Shown: positions 1 to 10,506 of the stretch, piece by piece | Layout: every line of letters begins with the position of its first letter | Position numbering within the stretch: position 1 is the stretch's first letter | From: Cryptomeria japonica | Taxonomy: Eukaryota; Streptophyta; Pinopsida; Cupressales; Cupressaceae | Direction of reading: 5' to 3' | Length of the DNA: 64,000 nt | NCBI RefSeq assembly: GCF_030272615.1 | Contig: NC_081415.1 | Span: 370,457,667 to 370,521,666 of the forward strand | Notes under the pieces: generated by a model | Database searches by the model: none | Told to the model about the DNA's origin: nothing | What the model saw: only the letters and a program-made list of their open reading frames with translations | Translations under genes and position numbers: made by a program

Positions 1-224
1 TGTCTATTGATTCTTCTTTTGAATTCTTTCTATTTCTTTTCTAATTAAAGTTTAACTGTACTATTGGGTGGCCTTGCATTATTGACCTCCTCCCATACAT
101 AAAACTTCTCTTTACTTCAAAGTTGCCACCTCTCTTTTGAGAGGAAATTGTATCTTGTATATGAGTTCTTTCCCACAACAGAGTCTCTTTTTAAGTGAAT
201 GTTTCCCCAGTAGAGTCGCCAATC
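1..224 (-). mobile_element. 5' leader of a minus-strand Ty3/gypsy element
   Basis: Read on the minus strand, the bases next to the LTR edge at 225 give TTGGCGACTCTACTGGGG (positions 222-205). This matches the primer-binding site type TGGCGACTC(T/C)...CTGGGGA common in plant Ty3/gypsy elements. The sequence leftwards to base 1 is then untranslated leader running into gag, which lies outside the window. The only frame here, on the minus strand at 112-294, overlaps the primer site and is not a plausible gene. Confidence 0.6.
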
Positions 225-800
225 TGTTGGGTCTCAAATCAACAGATTGGATAGGTTCTAAGGAAATGCCAACTCCTATGATCAAACCCTGCAATTGACT
301 TGGCCAACTTATAGAGTGAACCTATTTGGTTACAAACTCTCTCACTTCAAGCTCTGCAAGACCTAGGTGGGTATACCTATTCACTAGTAGCTTTAGATGA
401 CTAGTGCCTTTTATAGTAGATTTGAGTATCTTGATCTAACTTCCTCCTATCTCAGAATGGCATAAGTCCCTAGTATGAAGATATAGCAGATGAGTTCAAG
501 ATTGTTGTTGTGGACTCTATTCAATCTTTGTTCTTGAAATTCATATGTATACATTATTTCTAATTTGTTCTATATTTCCTACTCAGCTACTCCTATTGCT
601 TTAAAATAAAATGTGAATTGATATGGTGATAAATTGTATTTTATAGATGATTAGTGCCTTCTTCGTTGTTTGGGCTATAGAGTCTTTATATTTCTTTAGG
701 ACTTATTGTGTAAACTTATGAGACAATTTTTAAACCCACCCCTTTTGGAAAGTCTAACAGTTACTGTTTCTTATGAGCTCTAATTTGATATTTATATTGT
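225..800 (-). repeat. LTR of the minus-strand gypsy element (right end not located)
   Basis: The LTR edge is TGTTGGGTCT at 225, directly beside the minus-strand primer site, so the 5' LTR of the element extends rightwards. Its outer end was not found: the partner LTR is outside the window and there is no second copy or TSD to compare. The end coordinate is therefore nominal. No coding frame is seen here. Confidence 0.4.
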
Positions 801-1170
801 AAACCAGTTGAGTGAATTTAACTCTAACTTTAAGAGACCATCCAAGGAAGAGTTGCAGGGAACAATTACAATTCACAAGAAAATCCTTTTGATCCAAATC
901 TACAATATAGAACACAAAATTTCACTGGAAGAATGCAAATAACCCTATCCCCTTTAGATAATATCACAAGCAACTACCTATAGAAAATGCAGTAATCCAC
1001 AACACATACGCAAAAGAAAACAACTAATTGTATTATATATTCATCAAAATGGTACAATGATGAGCCCATATCTATAATGTATCTTCGTCCCTTAAATATT
1101 ACAAAAATTCCCTCATTTATATGAGAGTATACAATTTCACCAAGAGGTGTGACTATTTAGTATGTAACTA

Positions 1171-1592
1171 CTAACTAGTGCTTTTGTTAACAAAGTGAAA
1201 GATAAACAAATTTAACATCCCCACATGTTCTATGTATTTGTCATCTTTGTACGCTACAATATCATTTCTCATTCTCCTCATGTCGCTTTCTATTAGGAAA
1301 TAATTAGAGAGAATGTGATTCACATAAGTTGATAAATCTTTGCCTCGATCCAATCCTGCTACTACTTGATCCTTGTCGTTAATGAATTCTTATCTCCAAG
1401 ATCCTTAAATATATCCTCCAGACCTTCCTCGACTGCCTTAATCTTTTTACACCTTAAACTAGATGATGGCCACTGATCAATCAAATCCTGGGCCAAGGAA
1501 CGCCCTTCCTTCTTATGTCTTTTGGGTTTTTCTTCTATGGTAAGAGGTTCCTTTCCCTTTCTAGTTTTACTAGATTTAGATGATGACTCCAT
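1171..1592 (-). pseudogene. Unknown Lys/Ser-rich small protein, frameshifted
   Basis: The minus-strand frame starting at 1,592 opens with MESSSKSSKTRKGKEP, followed by a basic stretch with the look of a nuclear-localisation signal (KPKRHKKEG, about residues 23-31) and a helical acidic stretch. It ends at 1,362, but a one-base shift near 1,375 continues into a second frame (to 1,171) containing DLSTYVNHILSNYF and a helical segment. The two parts read as one protein of about 135 residues with one indel. I do not recognise the family. Starts of the type M-x-S-S-S-K...RKGKE are common in plant retrotransposon ORFs, so a gag-like or element-borne ORF is as likely as a host gene fragment. An upstream TATA-like box lies on the same strand. 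Confidence 0.4.
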
Positions 1593-1624
1593 TTGAATTT
1601 AAGAAGAAGCTCTGTATATGGACA

Positions 1625-1788
1625 ACTTACCTGAAATTTGTGAGCCTTCTCTGTGAATTTGTTCTATTTCTATTTCTAGTTTGTCGCCTGTGGATTCTTC
1701 AGTACTGTGTCCTTCGTTACCAATTTATCACTTATGGTGAATTGAGCAGTTAGTAATGGTAGTTGAACAATGGACACTTATATATATG
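1625..1788 (-). promoter_or_regulatory. Possible minus-strand promoter and splice donor upstream of the small ORF
   Basis: On the minus strand a TATA-like run, CATATATATAAGT, lies at 1,788-1,777. About 150 bases downstream comes a consensus splice donor, CAG|GTAAGT (1,633-1,625), and 33 bases after that the ATG at 1,592. The order TATA, leader, donor, ATG looks like the start of a transcription unit, either an LTR promoter or a gene fragment. In this AT-rich DNA TATA strings are frequent, so this is weak. Confidence 0.25.
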
Positions 1789-1835
1789 TTTGAATTAAAT
1801 GGTGATGTGACCTAGCCGAGATTTGATTCTAATCT

Positions 1836-2560
1836 TTGTGGCAATTAATAATCACTTCGATGAAAACATGTTTTTTGATCACTAGTTTTTTGGTCCATCG
1901 ATCCCTTTATTTCCATAAAAAATGCTCTTGCCTCAAATATCATGTCGATGAGGTATTTTCACCTTTTATCAAAATACTGTATTTGATGAGAACGTCTACC
2001 TTTTCACAGATACATATCCTATACCAATCGACTTCCATGTCGAAGAAACTTCAAGCTTCGATAACTCCCTCTATCTTTCCATCGAAACATATTTCTTATC
2101 GATACCATTGTACCCTTTTGATGAATGAGTATATTGTTTCATCGAAGCCCTTCTTTATTCAATGACCTGCTTTTATTAACATCTCTCATCGATGAATTCA
2201 TTAATGGTTTCTTCGATCAAATTTCCATCGGTGACTCATCTTTTGGTCTCCTCGAAACTCATATCCTATTGATAACTTTCTTCTGTTTGATTGACATCAC
2301 TCTTTCGATAAGACTGTTGTTTTCAGTGAGTCTCCTATGTGTTGAGCCGATAGCATCACTTCCTCAAAAGCCTTTTCCCATCAATGAGACCATTTCCACT
2401 TTCTTCGATATTCTTTTGTTGATGGAATCATTGCTTTCGATGAGTTCCTTTTTAAGTTCATCGGTACTCCTTTTTATTTGATAGCCCTTTTATATTGATG
2501 AGACATCGATGGGTCTCATCGATACTGATTGAATTTGAATCTTTCAATAGGATGCCATCA
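1836..2560. repeat. Degenerate tandem tract rich in TTCGATGA / CATCGAT
   Basis: The motif CATCGAT/ATCGATG or one-base variants (TTCGATGA, CATCGAAA, TTATCGAT, CATCGGT) recurs about every 20-35 bases for some 700 bases, in pyrimidine-rich spacers such as CTCCTTTTT. No single unit length fits perfectly, so it reads as an old, diverged minisatellite. Plus-strand frames at 1,836-2,165 and 2,125-2,481 are by-products of the low stop density and have no recognisable domain. Confidence 0.55.
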
Positions 2561-3580
2561 CATTTGTTTGACAACTTATAGGATACTTTGTTTTGGTAGG
2601 AAAATTATGGTTTTTTCTTAAAAATGGAGGATTTTATGATTTAATTTCACAAATCAAGAAATTTTATTTAATTCAGATTTGGTGCTCAATACATATCTCC
2701 ATGTTGCATTGTCTAATCTAAAACTTATTGTCATGTGCCACTGTATTTAGAACCTCATTTCTATCACAATCCTTATTCTTCACTCCTCATTACTGGTCTG
2801 CAACATTGTATCACCATTGTACTGAGCCTCTGTGCATGCCTTATGACTACTACATCTTTGAATTCCTTTGAGTTCTTTTTTTTCTTTGATAGACTTGATC
2901 TTCTTATCTCTCTATGACTCTACTTTGTCTTTGATTTTCTTTGCGACAAGTCTTTTATGGACTACAATTGGCATTGATGGAATCTCCTTGTATTTCCCTT
3001 AAGTTTGGAACCTTGAAATGGAGTGTACACCTTATGATGACACTGTCTACTTTGTGTTTTATAATATTCTCATGTTTCCAACTCAGATGATTATCTTTTA
3101 TGACTAGAAATATCTTTGTAAGTGCTTTCTTTGTTAATCATTATCTCCTTGAGTTGTGTATGCCTAAGACTTAAATATTGTTCTTGATAGTCTTGTTGCT
3201 CACTATTTTGTAGAGTTTTCCTTAGGCATGTGCACTATCACATGTGCCCTTTAAACAAGGTCTAGGACTATACCTAACCCTACATTGTTATCCATGACTG
3301 CATACTAAGTTCTAGGTCTCTATCTTTATAATATCCTCCTTTGATAGTATTTTTAAACAACAATATGACTATCTGTATGAATATTTATGAATGCTTTATA
3401 TACTGGCTGCAAGACATTTTTGAAATTTACTATTATGATTCCTTATGATAAGTCTTCTCATGCATTCTTGCAGCTATTTCATCTGTATCTTCTTGATAAT
3501 GAAGTACCTATTGCGCTTAATCCTTTGTAAGCTCACTGATATTAATGTTGTTGATATTAATCCTTTGTAATCGGAAAAAG
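2561..3580. other. No recognisable feature
   Basis: AT-rich sequence without a long frame, terminal repeat or motif that I can assign. The short plus-strand frame at 2,735-2,917 is hydrophobic, looks random and is not supported. Confidence 0.5.
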
Positions 3581-3589
3581 TCAACCTGG

Positions 3590-4345
3590 TGGTAACACCG
3601 ACAAGTAGAAGAATGTGATCGGGATATCATACACCATTTAAGTCCATCGACAGAACACACAACAGAGACAATGGAGAAATCTTGTCTTGTTGATAGCCGA
3701 TGAGGATATCGATAAGAATTATCTCGATGGACACTGGCAAAAAGTAAAATGCATCAACAAAGGTTACGACAATAAAGGGTCATCAGTGTAGACAAAAGCA
3801 GTCGGGATTTTTTTTTTTAAATGTTGGGGAAGGTCAGAATTTCAATGAACACCACAAGACAACTAAAAATGTTGCTATACCTGTGATGACAAAAACTTCG
3901 CAGGATGCAGCCTCATCTGTCGTTGTAATTGTTGAAATTCTGACATCTCCTTGAAGATGGTCCATCAGAAGAACACACACTAGCGGCAATGGAGAAATCA
4001 TGTCTTGTCGATAGCCTCATCGACTATCGATAAGACTTATCCCAATGGACACTAACAAAATTAAAATGCATCAGCAAAGGTTACGACGATAACGGGTCAT
4101 GGACAAAGGTTACGACGATAAAGGATGCCACGAGGTCGGAATTTTGATGTCTCCTCATCAAAAAAACATGTCATGGGTGCATATAAATTTTCAACATGGT
4201 GTCATCAGAATGTCGATGTGAATCCCATCATCAGAATCACCGACAAAAAAATAGTGACGAGGATTTTCTCCCCGAATACGTCTGAATTTTGATGTTTAGT
4301 TGTCTGAGTTCCGATGAACGGTCATCAAAAAACTGCTCCAAATAT
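3590..4345. repeat. CGAT-rich tract with a diverged ~142-bp direct repeat
   Basis: Two copies of about 142 bases can be aligned by eye. Copy 1 (3,642-3,783) and copy 2 (3,960-4,100) both run through ACACAC, AATGGAGAAATC, TGTCTTG(T)TGATAGCC, ATCGATAAG, ATGGACACT, AAAATGCATCA and AAAGGTTACGAC. Copy 2 ends in a short tandem of GACAAAGGTTACGACGATAA (4,073-4,124). The stretch shares the CATCG/CGATG flavour of the tract at 1,836-2,560, so both may be parts of one old element. No coding frame. Confidence 0.5.
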
Positions 4346-4369
4346 ACTAGTGCCAAAATGTCGTATGTA

Positions 4370-5330
4370 AAATTAATCATTATTCAATTAGAATCAAAGG
4401 GAAATCATGAATCCCTAACTAATCAAAGAATCCTAAATAAACCAATGAAATAATGCAAAGAAAAGCAATAGGAATATAAAATATTCAATTAAGACTCCCT
4501 ATTCCATGACTGCATATAGCTTCCATCATTCTTCTCTTCTTCGTGGTATGATGGCTCTCAAATTTTGCGCTAGCAACTTGCAAATGACACAAAGATTCAA
4601 AGTTCATGATTGTTGAAAATGAAGATTGAATGCTCAATTTATATATTATTGGGTGAGATTGATTGAGAGGTGGAACAAATTGATCAAGAGGTGGAACTCA
4701 GGTGAACTCACATGCTGATTGATAGTTGAACTGCTGATTTGGAGGTGGAATAGAATAGATTGAATTGATAATTTGAGTTCACTTATTGAGAAAAAAAATA
4801 ATCGAAAGATAGAAAAAGAATGATTGGAGGATAATTAAGAAATGATGCAATTAATCAATTAATTGAAAAGACCAATTAAAATAGATTGAATAGTTAACTG
4901 ATTCAAATCTTTTTGGAAAAAAGAAAAATGGAAGATAGAAATAGGAATTGAAAAGATAATGATTTAATTAATTAATTAATTGAATTAATTAATTTAGCAT
5001 GCTCTTTCACTTTGACTTTGACTTTGATTTTCAATTTGATCTTTCCACGAGATTTAATTCAAATATTGAATTTATTTTAAATTCAATTTGTTATTTGAAT
5101 ATATTTAGAACTTGACTTTGGTATCCAATTTGATTTTTGAAATCATGCACATGTATTTGAAATTAGAAGAAATTAATTAGCTAATTAAATAATTTATAGG
5201 AACTATTTAATTATTTAGAAATTGAATTCAATTAAATAATAAAAATTATTTAAATTAAAGGATTAAAATCATAATTAATTAAATAATTAATATTTAATTA
5301 ATATTTAGAAGAGGGTCTAGATCATGGTTC
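4370..5330. other. AT-rich stretch with TTAATTAA runs, no gene
   Basis: Mostly A and T, with runs of TTAATTAATT at about 4,962-4,995 and again near 5,275-5,305. I see no frame, LTR or structured motif. It ends where the LINE remnant becomes readable. Confidence 0.5.
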
Positions 5331-5343
5331 AATCCTTTCTATT

Positions 5344-5796
5344 TTGGCACTGGAGGATCTGGAATTTGGTACAAAGTTTGAGAATCCCTTTCAAATGATA
5401 GGGACACACATATATGATAATTCCATAGAATGCAATGAAATGGAATATGTTACTGCCAAGGCAATTAATAGGTTGCCCTTAAGAGAAAAGGAGATCAACA
5501 TAGATTTTGATTCAGATGCCTCAAAGAATACGTTTATTAACAATCACAACTAATAGGAAAAGGGCTCTCTGCAACACAAGAAGGAAGATTTTGATTTCTA
5601 ACAAACCTTGTCAATCAAACAAACTCCTTCCACACCTTTTGCAGACAAGAAGACTCCCAAGCTGAGAGTTAGAAAACCCAAGAGCACTAAAATCAAAGAG
5701 GATATTGAGTCAAGTATGCAGTCCACACTTGACGGAAATTTTTCATCCACAAAGAGAACAGCGAGGAGGACCAAGGGTTCTCCTTGTCTAGAATGA
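5344..5796 (+). pseudogene. LINE-1 copy A, ORF1 C-terminal remnant
   Basis: Two short plus-strand frames (5,344-5,553 and 5,608-5,796) sit directly upstream of, and overlap, the LINE endonuclease frame, where ORF1 lies in plant L1 elements. The second is strongly basic (KTPKLRVRKPKSTKIKED, then TKRTARRTKG), like the basic tail of plant LINE ORF1 RNA-binding proteins. The N-terminal RNA-binding and zinc-knuckle parts are absent, so the copy is truncated at its 5' end or too decayed upstream. Identification rests mainly on position. Confidence 0.55.
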
Positions 5797-6280
5797 GGAT
5801 AATCTCATGGAATGTCAGAGGTATTAATGCCTTTGACAAGAGAAATATGATCAAGCAACAACTTGATTCTTCTCAAGCAGATGTTATATTAATCCAAAAG
5901 TCAAAACTTTCCAATGACAATTATCAAAACATAGTAGGGAAATGGGTTGGTTGGCTGTCAGTACAAGCGCAAGTAGTAGGTGCATTTTGGGGTCTCATTA
6001 CATTATGGAATCCCAAAACTAAAACATTATAGCTGGTCAAGCAAGATGTGTAGTGGCAATTGTTAAAAATTCAAAATTTTAATCTTGCATTCTATTTAAT
6101 TAATGTTTATGGGCCAACCTCTACATCGGATAAAAAAAGGACACTGACTGCTTTAATTGTTGTCATACAATAGTATGTAGATCTCAACATTGTCTTAGGT
6201 GGTGACTTTAATGTGATAACATGACATGCTGAAAAAAAAGGGGGAATACTTCCATCTATTAAGAATATGGAGGATATCTC
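5784..6280 (+). pseudogene. LINE-1 copy A, endonuclease domain, first part
   Basis: This is the start of LINE ORF2, the APE-type endonuclease that nicks target DNA for target-primed reverse transcription. The frame opens with MRIISWNVRGIN (the family's WN(V/C)RG signature), then reads through a frameshifted region to GGDFNVIT at about 6,199-6,222, the conserved GGDFN catalytic motif. A frameshift and stops near 6,032 show it is dead. The domain is cut at 6,280 by the copia element and resumes at 11,910-11,915, where deleting one TSD copy brings the two halves back into frame. Confidence 0.85.
6276..6280 (+). repeat. Target-site duplication, left copy (ATCTC)
   Basis: Five bases before the copia 5' LTR. 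The partner is TTCTC at 11,910-11,914 (one mismatch). Removing the element and one copy restores the LINE endonuclease frame, which supports the boundaries. Confidence 0.75.
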
Positions 6281-7683
6281 TATCAGCATTTGCATGAAGA
6301 TTGCATTAATGAAATGTTATGTTGTCATTGATGTCAATTAACCGATAATGATGTTGTTATAATATTGTTTTGTAACTGGTAGGAAGAGCTAGTGAAGGGA
6401 ACTACAACCGGTAGGTGAGTTTGTGGAGGAAGTTGGTATTGTTAAGAAGAAGTGAGATCAATTGGTAAACCCTACCTTTTGATATGATAAACCCTAACCG
6501 ATGAATTTTTTTGTATTGGTTTATGATCTGATGATGCTAGGTAATGATTATGACATGTATGCATGTTGTATGAGAAGAGTTTCAAATGGTTTTTGGTGCA
6601 TTGAGATAGCGGTTTTTATCTTGGGAATGAGCAAGTTCATTGCATGTAATGCAAACCGCATGATGAGTTACAGAGTTTGATGAAGTGATGATCAACGAAC
6701 GGTTGAGGCTATCTTGAATAATGTGCAAAGATTGTTATGTAATCCAACGGTCATACTTGAACCAAATTGTTTGTAATCTCTATGAGAGAATTAGGTTTGT
6801 ATTGTGTTGCTGACCTATTGATTTGTTTATAAGGTCAATGAGTTGTTTTATTGAAGTGTTGGTAAATTTCTAGTTGAGTGTGGTTGTTGAACTGGATGAT
6901 GTATCTATAGTTTGTGTAAAGATAGATAGGAGCATGAAAAGGATCTGAACAAGAAAGTGTAGTTCTATTCAAATAGATCAGCAAATCCCTGTTGTTTTCT
7001 AACAATTACAGCAGTTAAAATCCCCTAACCGAATAAGCTCTAACAAGCTTAGTGTTATTCAAATCCTCGAACCAGGTGGTCCATTAGCTTGGATTTTAAA
7101 TTCTCTACCAAGGTTACTCCTCATAGGGTATTGCTTCTAATAGGGCATTATACTCAATCCCTTAATCGAGTGGTCCCTAACAAGATTTGTTCTTAACAAG
7201 AATTTTTGTAAAGCTTTAATAGGCTTGGCTCCTAATAGGGCAAACTTCAAAAGAGTTCACAATACTTGTGGGTATTCATCCCCACCATGGTTTTTCCCAT
7301 TTGGGTTTCCATGTCAAAAATATTGTGTCAAGTGGTGAATGTTTTTGTGGTTATGTTTACTATGGTTGAATTTCTTAACTCTTAAATCCACTTTGATAAG
7401 TTATGTTAATCAACAGCAATCTGAAATGAGGTTTTACTTATGCCAGTAAAGTATTTGGATGTTTGTGAGTTTCAAGTTGTTTTACTATTAATCTGTTATA
7501 ATAGTCAACCGGTTTAACTTGGTAGTGATATTGCATTTGTAGTTTAGTAGTTTAACTTGTGAGTTTAGAGTTTTCTTTGAGAGGTTGATTTTGAGATTGG
7601 TGAAAATTTATATCAGTTTTTCTATCTACTGATTCACCCCCCCTCTTAGTAGTTGACCAGATCCTTATTCTTTCATCATATCA
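6281..7683 (+). repeat. 5' LTR of the copia element
   Basis: Begins TATCAGCATT where the 3' LTR has TGTTGGCATT (three transitions) and ends ...CATATCA. It is collinear with 10,507-11,909 throughout, with scattered substitutions and small indels. Near its start is TTGTCATTGATGTCAA, a string shared by several LTR families in this window. Near its end is the C-rich stretch GATTCACCCCCCCTC, also shared. Confidence 0.9.
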
Positions 7684-7688
7684 TTAAT

Positions 7689-7700
7689 TGGTATCAGAGC
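7689..7700 (+). promoter_or_regulatory. Primer-binding site, initiator tRNA-Met type
   Basis: TGGTATCAGAGC, the standard plant Ty1/copia primer site complementary to the 3' end of initiator tRNA-Met, lies five bases after the LTR end. It marks the start of minus-strand DNA synthesis and fixes the element's orientation. Confidence 0.9.
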
Positions 7701-7756
7701 TTCTCAGGTCCTCTAAGGTCTAAGCCTAATAGCTTGAGGTAAAGATCTTGTAGAAC

Positions 7757-8082
7757 ATGATGAAGAAGGAAGGTCCAAAGTTTAATAGAGAGAACTACAG
7801 AATATGGAGTGATAGAATAAAAATTTATATCAAGAGTCTAGGAAGTCAATACTGGGAACATCTTGGTACTCAATATGTTGCACCAAGTGGGATTATGACT
7901 GATGATCAGAAGAAAGAGTAACAAGAAAACAATCAAGCACTAGAGGCTATTATCAATTCTTTGTCTGATGCAAAATATGTAGATGTCCATGGTCTGGAGA
8001 CTGCTTATGAGGTATGGAAGAAACTTGAAGAAATTTATAACGGTGATGAACATGTGAAGATTTTCAAAGAAGAGAGTATATT
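7757..8082 (+). pseudogene. Copia gag, N-terminal remnant
   Basis: The ATG at 7,757 opens a frame with KFNRENYRIWSDRIKIYIK and later AYEVWKKLEEIYNGDEHVK, the familiar N-terminal gag fold (DUF4219/UBN2 type) of plant copia elements. An in-frame TAA interrupts it at 7,919-7,921. After about 8,082 the gag sequence stops: zinc knuckle and protease are missing, and the readable sequence resumes in the integrase C-terminal region. Capsid function is lost. Confidence 0.85.
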
Positions 8083-10126
8083 TCAAGATCACCTAATGTT
8101 AGTTATTTCAAGATATTTGGTATTATATGTTTTATTAAGAGAGGTGACTATGTTAGCAAATTTGAGGCAAAAAGTGATGAAGGTATATTTCTTGGTTACT
8201 CCACCAAGAGTAAGGCCTACAAATGTTACAACAACCGGACACAAAGAATCATTGAGAGTACTGATGTTCGAGTGGATGAGCATATTGAAGTCTCAGGGGA
8301 AACCAATGTGGAGAAAAAGGATGAAGATTCTTGCATTCTATTTTTGGAACCAGAACTGGTGAAACCTAAAATTGGTAAAGAGAATGTCGTTGTACCAGTT
8401 CAACCGGAATAGGTAGATTCAAAAGAAGATGATGATAATGAAGTAGAAGAACCTGAAGATAATGATCATGTTATTTCGAGGTATGTGAGACTCAATCACA
8501 ATCCTGACAAGATTATTGGAGATTAGGATGCTGGAGTGTTAACTAGAAGAAGAATTAGAGAGAATTCTAGCATGATCTCCACTATTGAGCCTAGAATTGC
8601 TAAGGAAGCATTTGGATATGATCATTGGAATAAAGCTATGGAGGAGGAACTTGATCAAATTGAGAAGAACAACACATGGACCCTAGTACCCAGACTGGTG
8701 AATAAAAATGTGATAGGTACTAAGTGGGTATTCAGGAACAAACTAAATGAAGATGATACAATAGTCCAAAACAAAGCTAGATTGGTTTGCAAGGGTTATG
8801 CACAAGAATAAGGAGAAGATTATGGTGAGACTTTTGCACCAGTTGCTAGACTGGCAGGTGTCAGAATTTTACTTGCATTTGTAGCACATAAGGGATTCAA
8901 AGTATATCAAATGGATGTGAAGTCAACATTTTTGAATGGAATACTGGAAGAAGTATACATTGAGCAGCCAGATGGTTATTCTTTGACTGATAAAAAAGAC
9001 ATGGTATGCAAATTGCACAAGGCACTATATGGGTTAAAGCAAGCACCGAGAGCATGGTATGAAAGCCTTCATTCACACTTGATGAAGATAGGTTTTCAGA
9101 GAACCAATGAAGACAACAACATATATCTAAAATCTGAAGGAGATAAGATACTAGTTAGTGAAGTGTTTGGAGATGATATCATATTTAGAGGTAATGATGA
9201 CATGAGCAATGAGTTTGCAAATGAAATGAAAATTCAGTTTGAAATGTCTCTAGTAGGAGAGATAAAAAAATTCATAGGCTTGCAAATTCAACAAATGAAG
9301 AGTGTTATTTTTATCACACATTCTAAGTATGTGAAAGAGGTATTAAAGACATTTGGTATAAGTGATTGTAAACCAGTTGGGACACCAATGATTATAGGTT
9401 GTAAATTGTCTAAGGAAGATGAAGCCACATTTGTTGATGAATATGAGTACAAGTCAATGATTGGGAAATTGCACTATGTTGTTCACATCAGACCAGATAT
9501 AGCTCATGCAGATGGTCTAGTTGCCATATTTCAAAAGAATCCAAAGGAAACACATTTGATAGCAACCAAGAGGATATTTAGATATTTGAAAGGCACTATT
9601 GACTATGGATTATGGTATCCATATGCAGGTAACTTTGAGTTGAAGGTGTATACAAATGAAGACTAGGTAGGTAATGTTGATGATAGGAAAAGCACAACCT
9701 AGGCAGGTAATGTTGATGATAGGAAAAGCACAACTAGTGGAGCATTATTTCTTGGAGGAAGACTTGTTTCATGGAGTAGCAAGAAGCAGAGTTGTATATC
9801 AGAGTCTGCTGCTAAAGCTGAGTATGTTGTAGCTTATATGAATTGTACCTAGGCTATCTGGATGAGGCACATTTTGGAAGGTTCCAAGATGAATTTTACA
9901 GAACCTATAAAGATCTTATGTGACAATACCAGTGCCATCAATATTTCCAAGAACCCTATTTTCCATGCATGAACCAAGCATATTGAATTGAAGTATCATT
10001 TCTTGAGGGAAAAAGTGCAGAGTAAAGATGTGATATTGGAGCATGTTTCTACCAAGGACCAGCTTGCAGATATCTTTACTAAACCTCTACCTAACACTAC
10101 TTTGAGTATATTAGAAGTCAACTAGA
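8083..10126 (+). pseudogene. Copia pol remnant: integrase tail, reverse transcriptase, RNase H
   Basis: From about 8,125 a frame reads KFEAKSDEGIFLGYS, the tail of the copia integrase region. The reverse transcriptase follows at about 8,600-9,500: [38 protein letters not shown], and the active-site motif as VFGDDIIF, where YVDD is usual. RNase H follows (KSTTSGALFLGGRLVSW, then CDNTSAINISKNP and the end LADIFTKPLP). The protease and the integrase DDE core are absent. In-frame stops occur at 8,809, 9,664, within the 36-bp duplication, and later. The enzyme cannot be made from this copy. Confidence 0.9.
9665..9736 (+). repeat. 36-bp tandem duplication inside copia RNase H
   Basis: A 36-base unit containing GGTAATGTTGATGATAGG is present twice in tandem, with two differences. 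The length is a multiple of three, so it adds twelve codons without shifting frame, though each unit begins with a TAG. It falls in the conserved VDDRKSTSG region of RNase H, so it would damage the enzyme even without the stops. Confidence 0.85.
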
Positions 10127-10506
10127 TGTTGTACCCCTTAATGAGGTCAATTGAGCATGATGTAGAGTACATCAATCCCGAAGCTACTTGCAAAATTTTA
10201 CAGCAGGATTGGTGTAGAATGGAGTTATTCCACAGGGGGAGCATCAAGTTGCAGATTGTTGATGCTGAACAGTGAAGTTTGACATTGCATGTTTTACTTT
10301 CACTTTGGCATTGTTTTCAAAGGGGGAGAAGAACTATATGATTAGGGGGAGAAGAATTGTATGATTGACAGAGAGAAGATCTATAGCCAGTTACCAGTTG
10401 AAGACAAGGAGATTACATGGTAAAATGTAAACCGGGATTCCTATTCACAATCATAGCAATCAATGGTATTGATATTTGTATTGCCATCAATACGAAAGAG
10501 GGAGAT
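10127..10506 (+). promoter_or_regulatory. 3' noncoding part with repeated polypurine tracts
   Basis: Between the end of pol and the 3' LTR are four G-rich polypurine tracts: CAGGGGGAG (about 10,234), AGGGGGAG (10,321), TAGGGGGAG (about 10,343) and the LTR-adjacent AAAGAGGGAGAT (10,495-10,506). The last primes plus-strand DNA synthesis; extra copies upstream are a known Sirevirus habit. TTGCCATCAATACGAAA just before the last tract is nearly the reverse complement of a string in the LTR (see findings). Confidence 0.75.
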
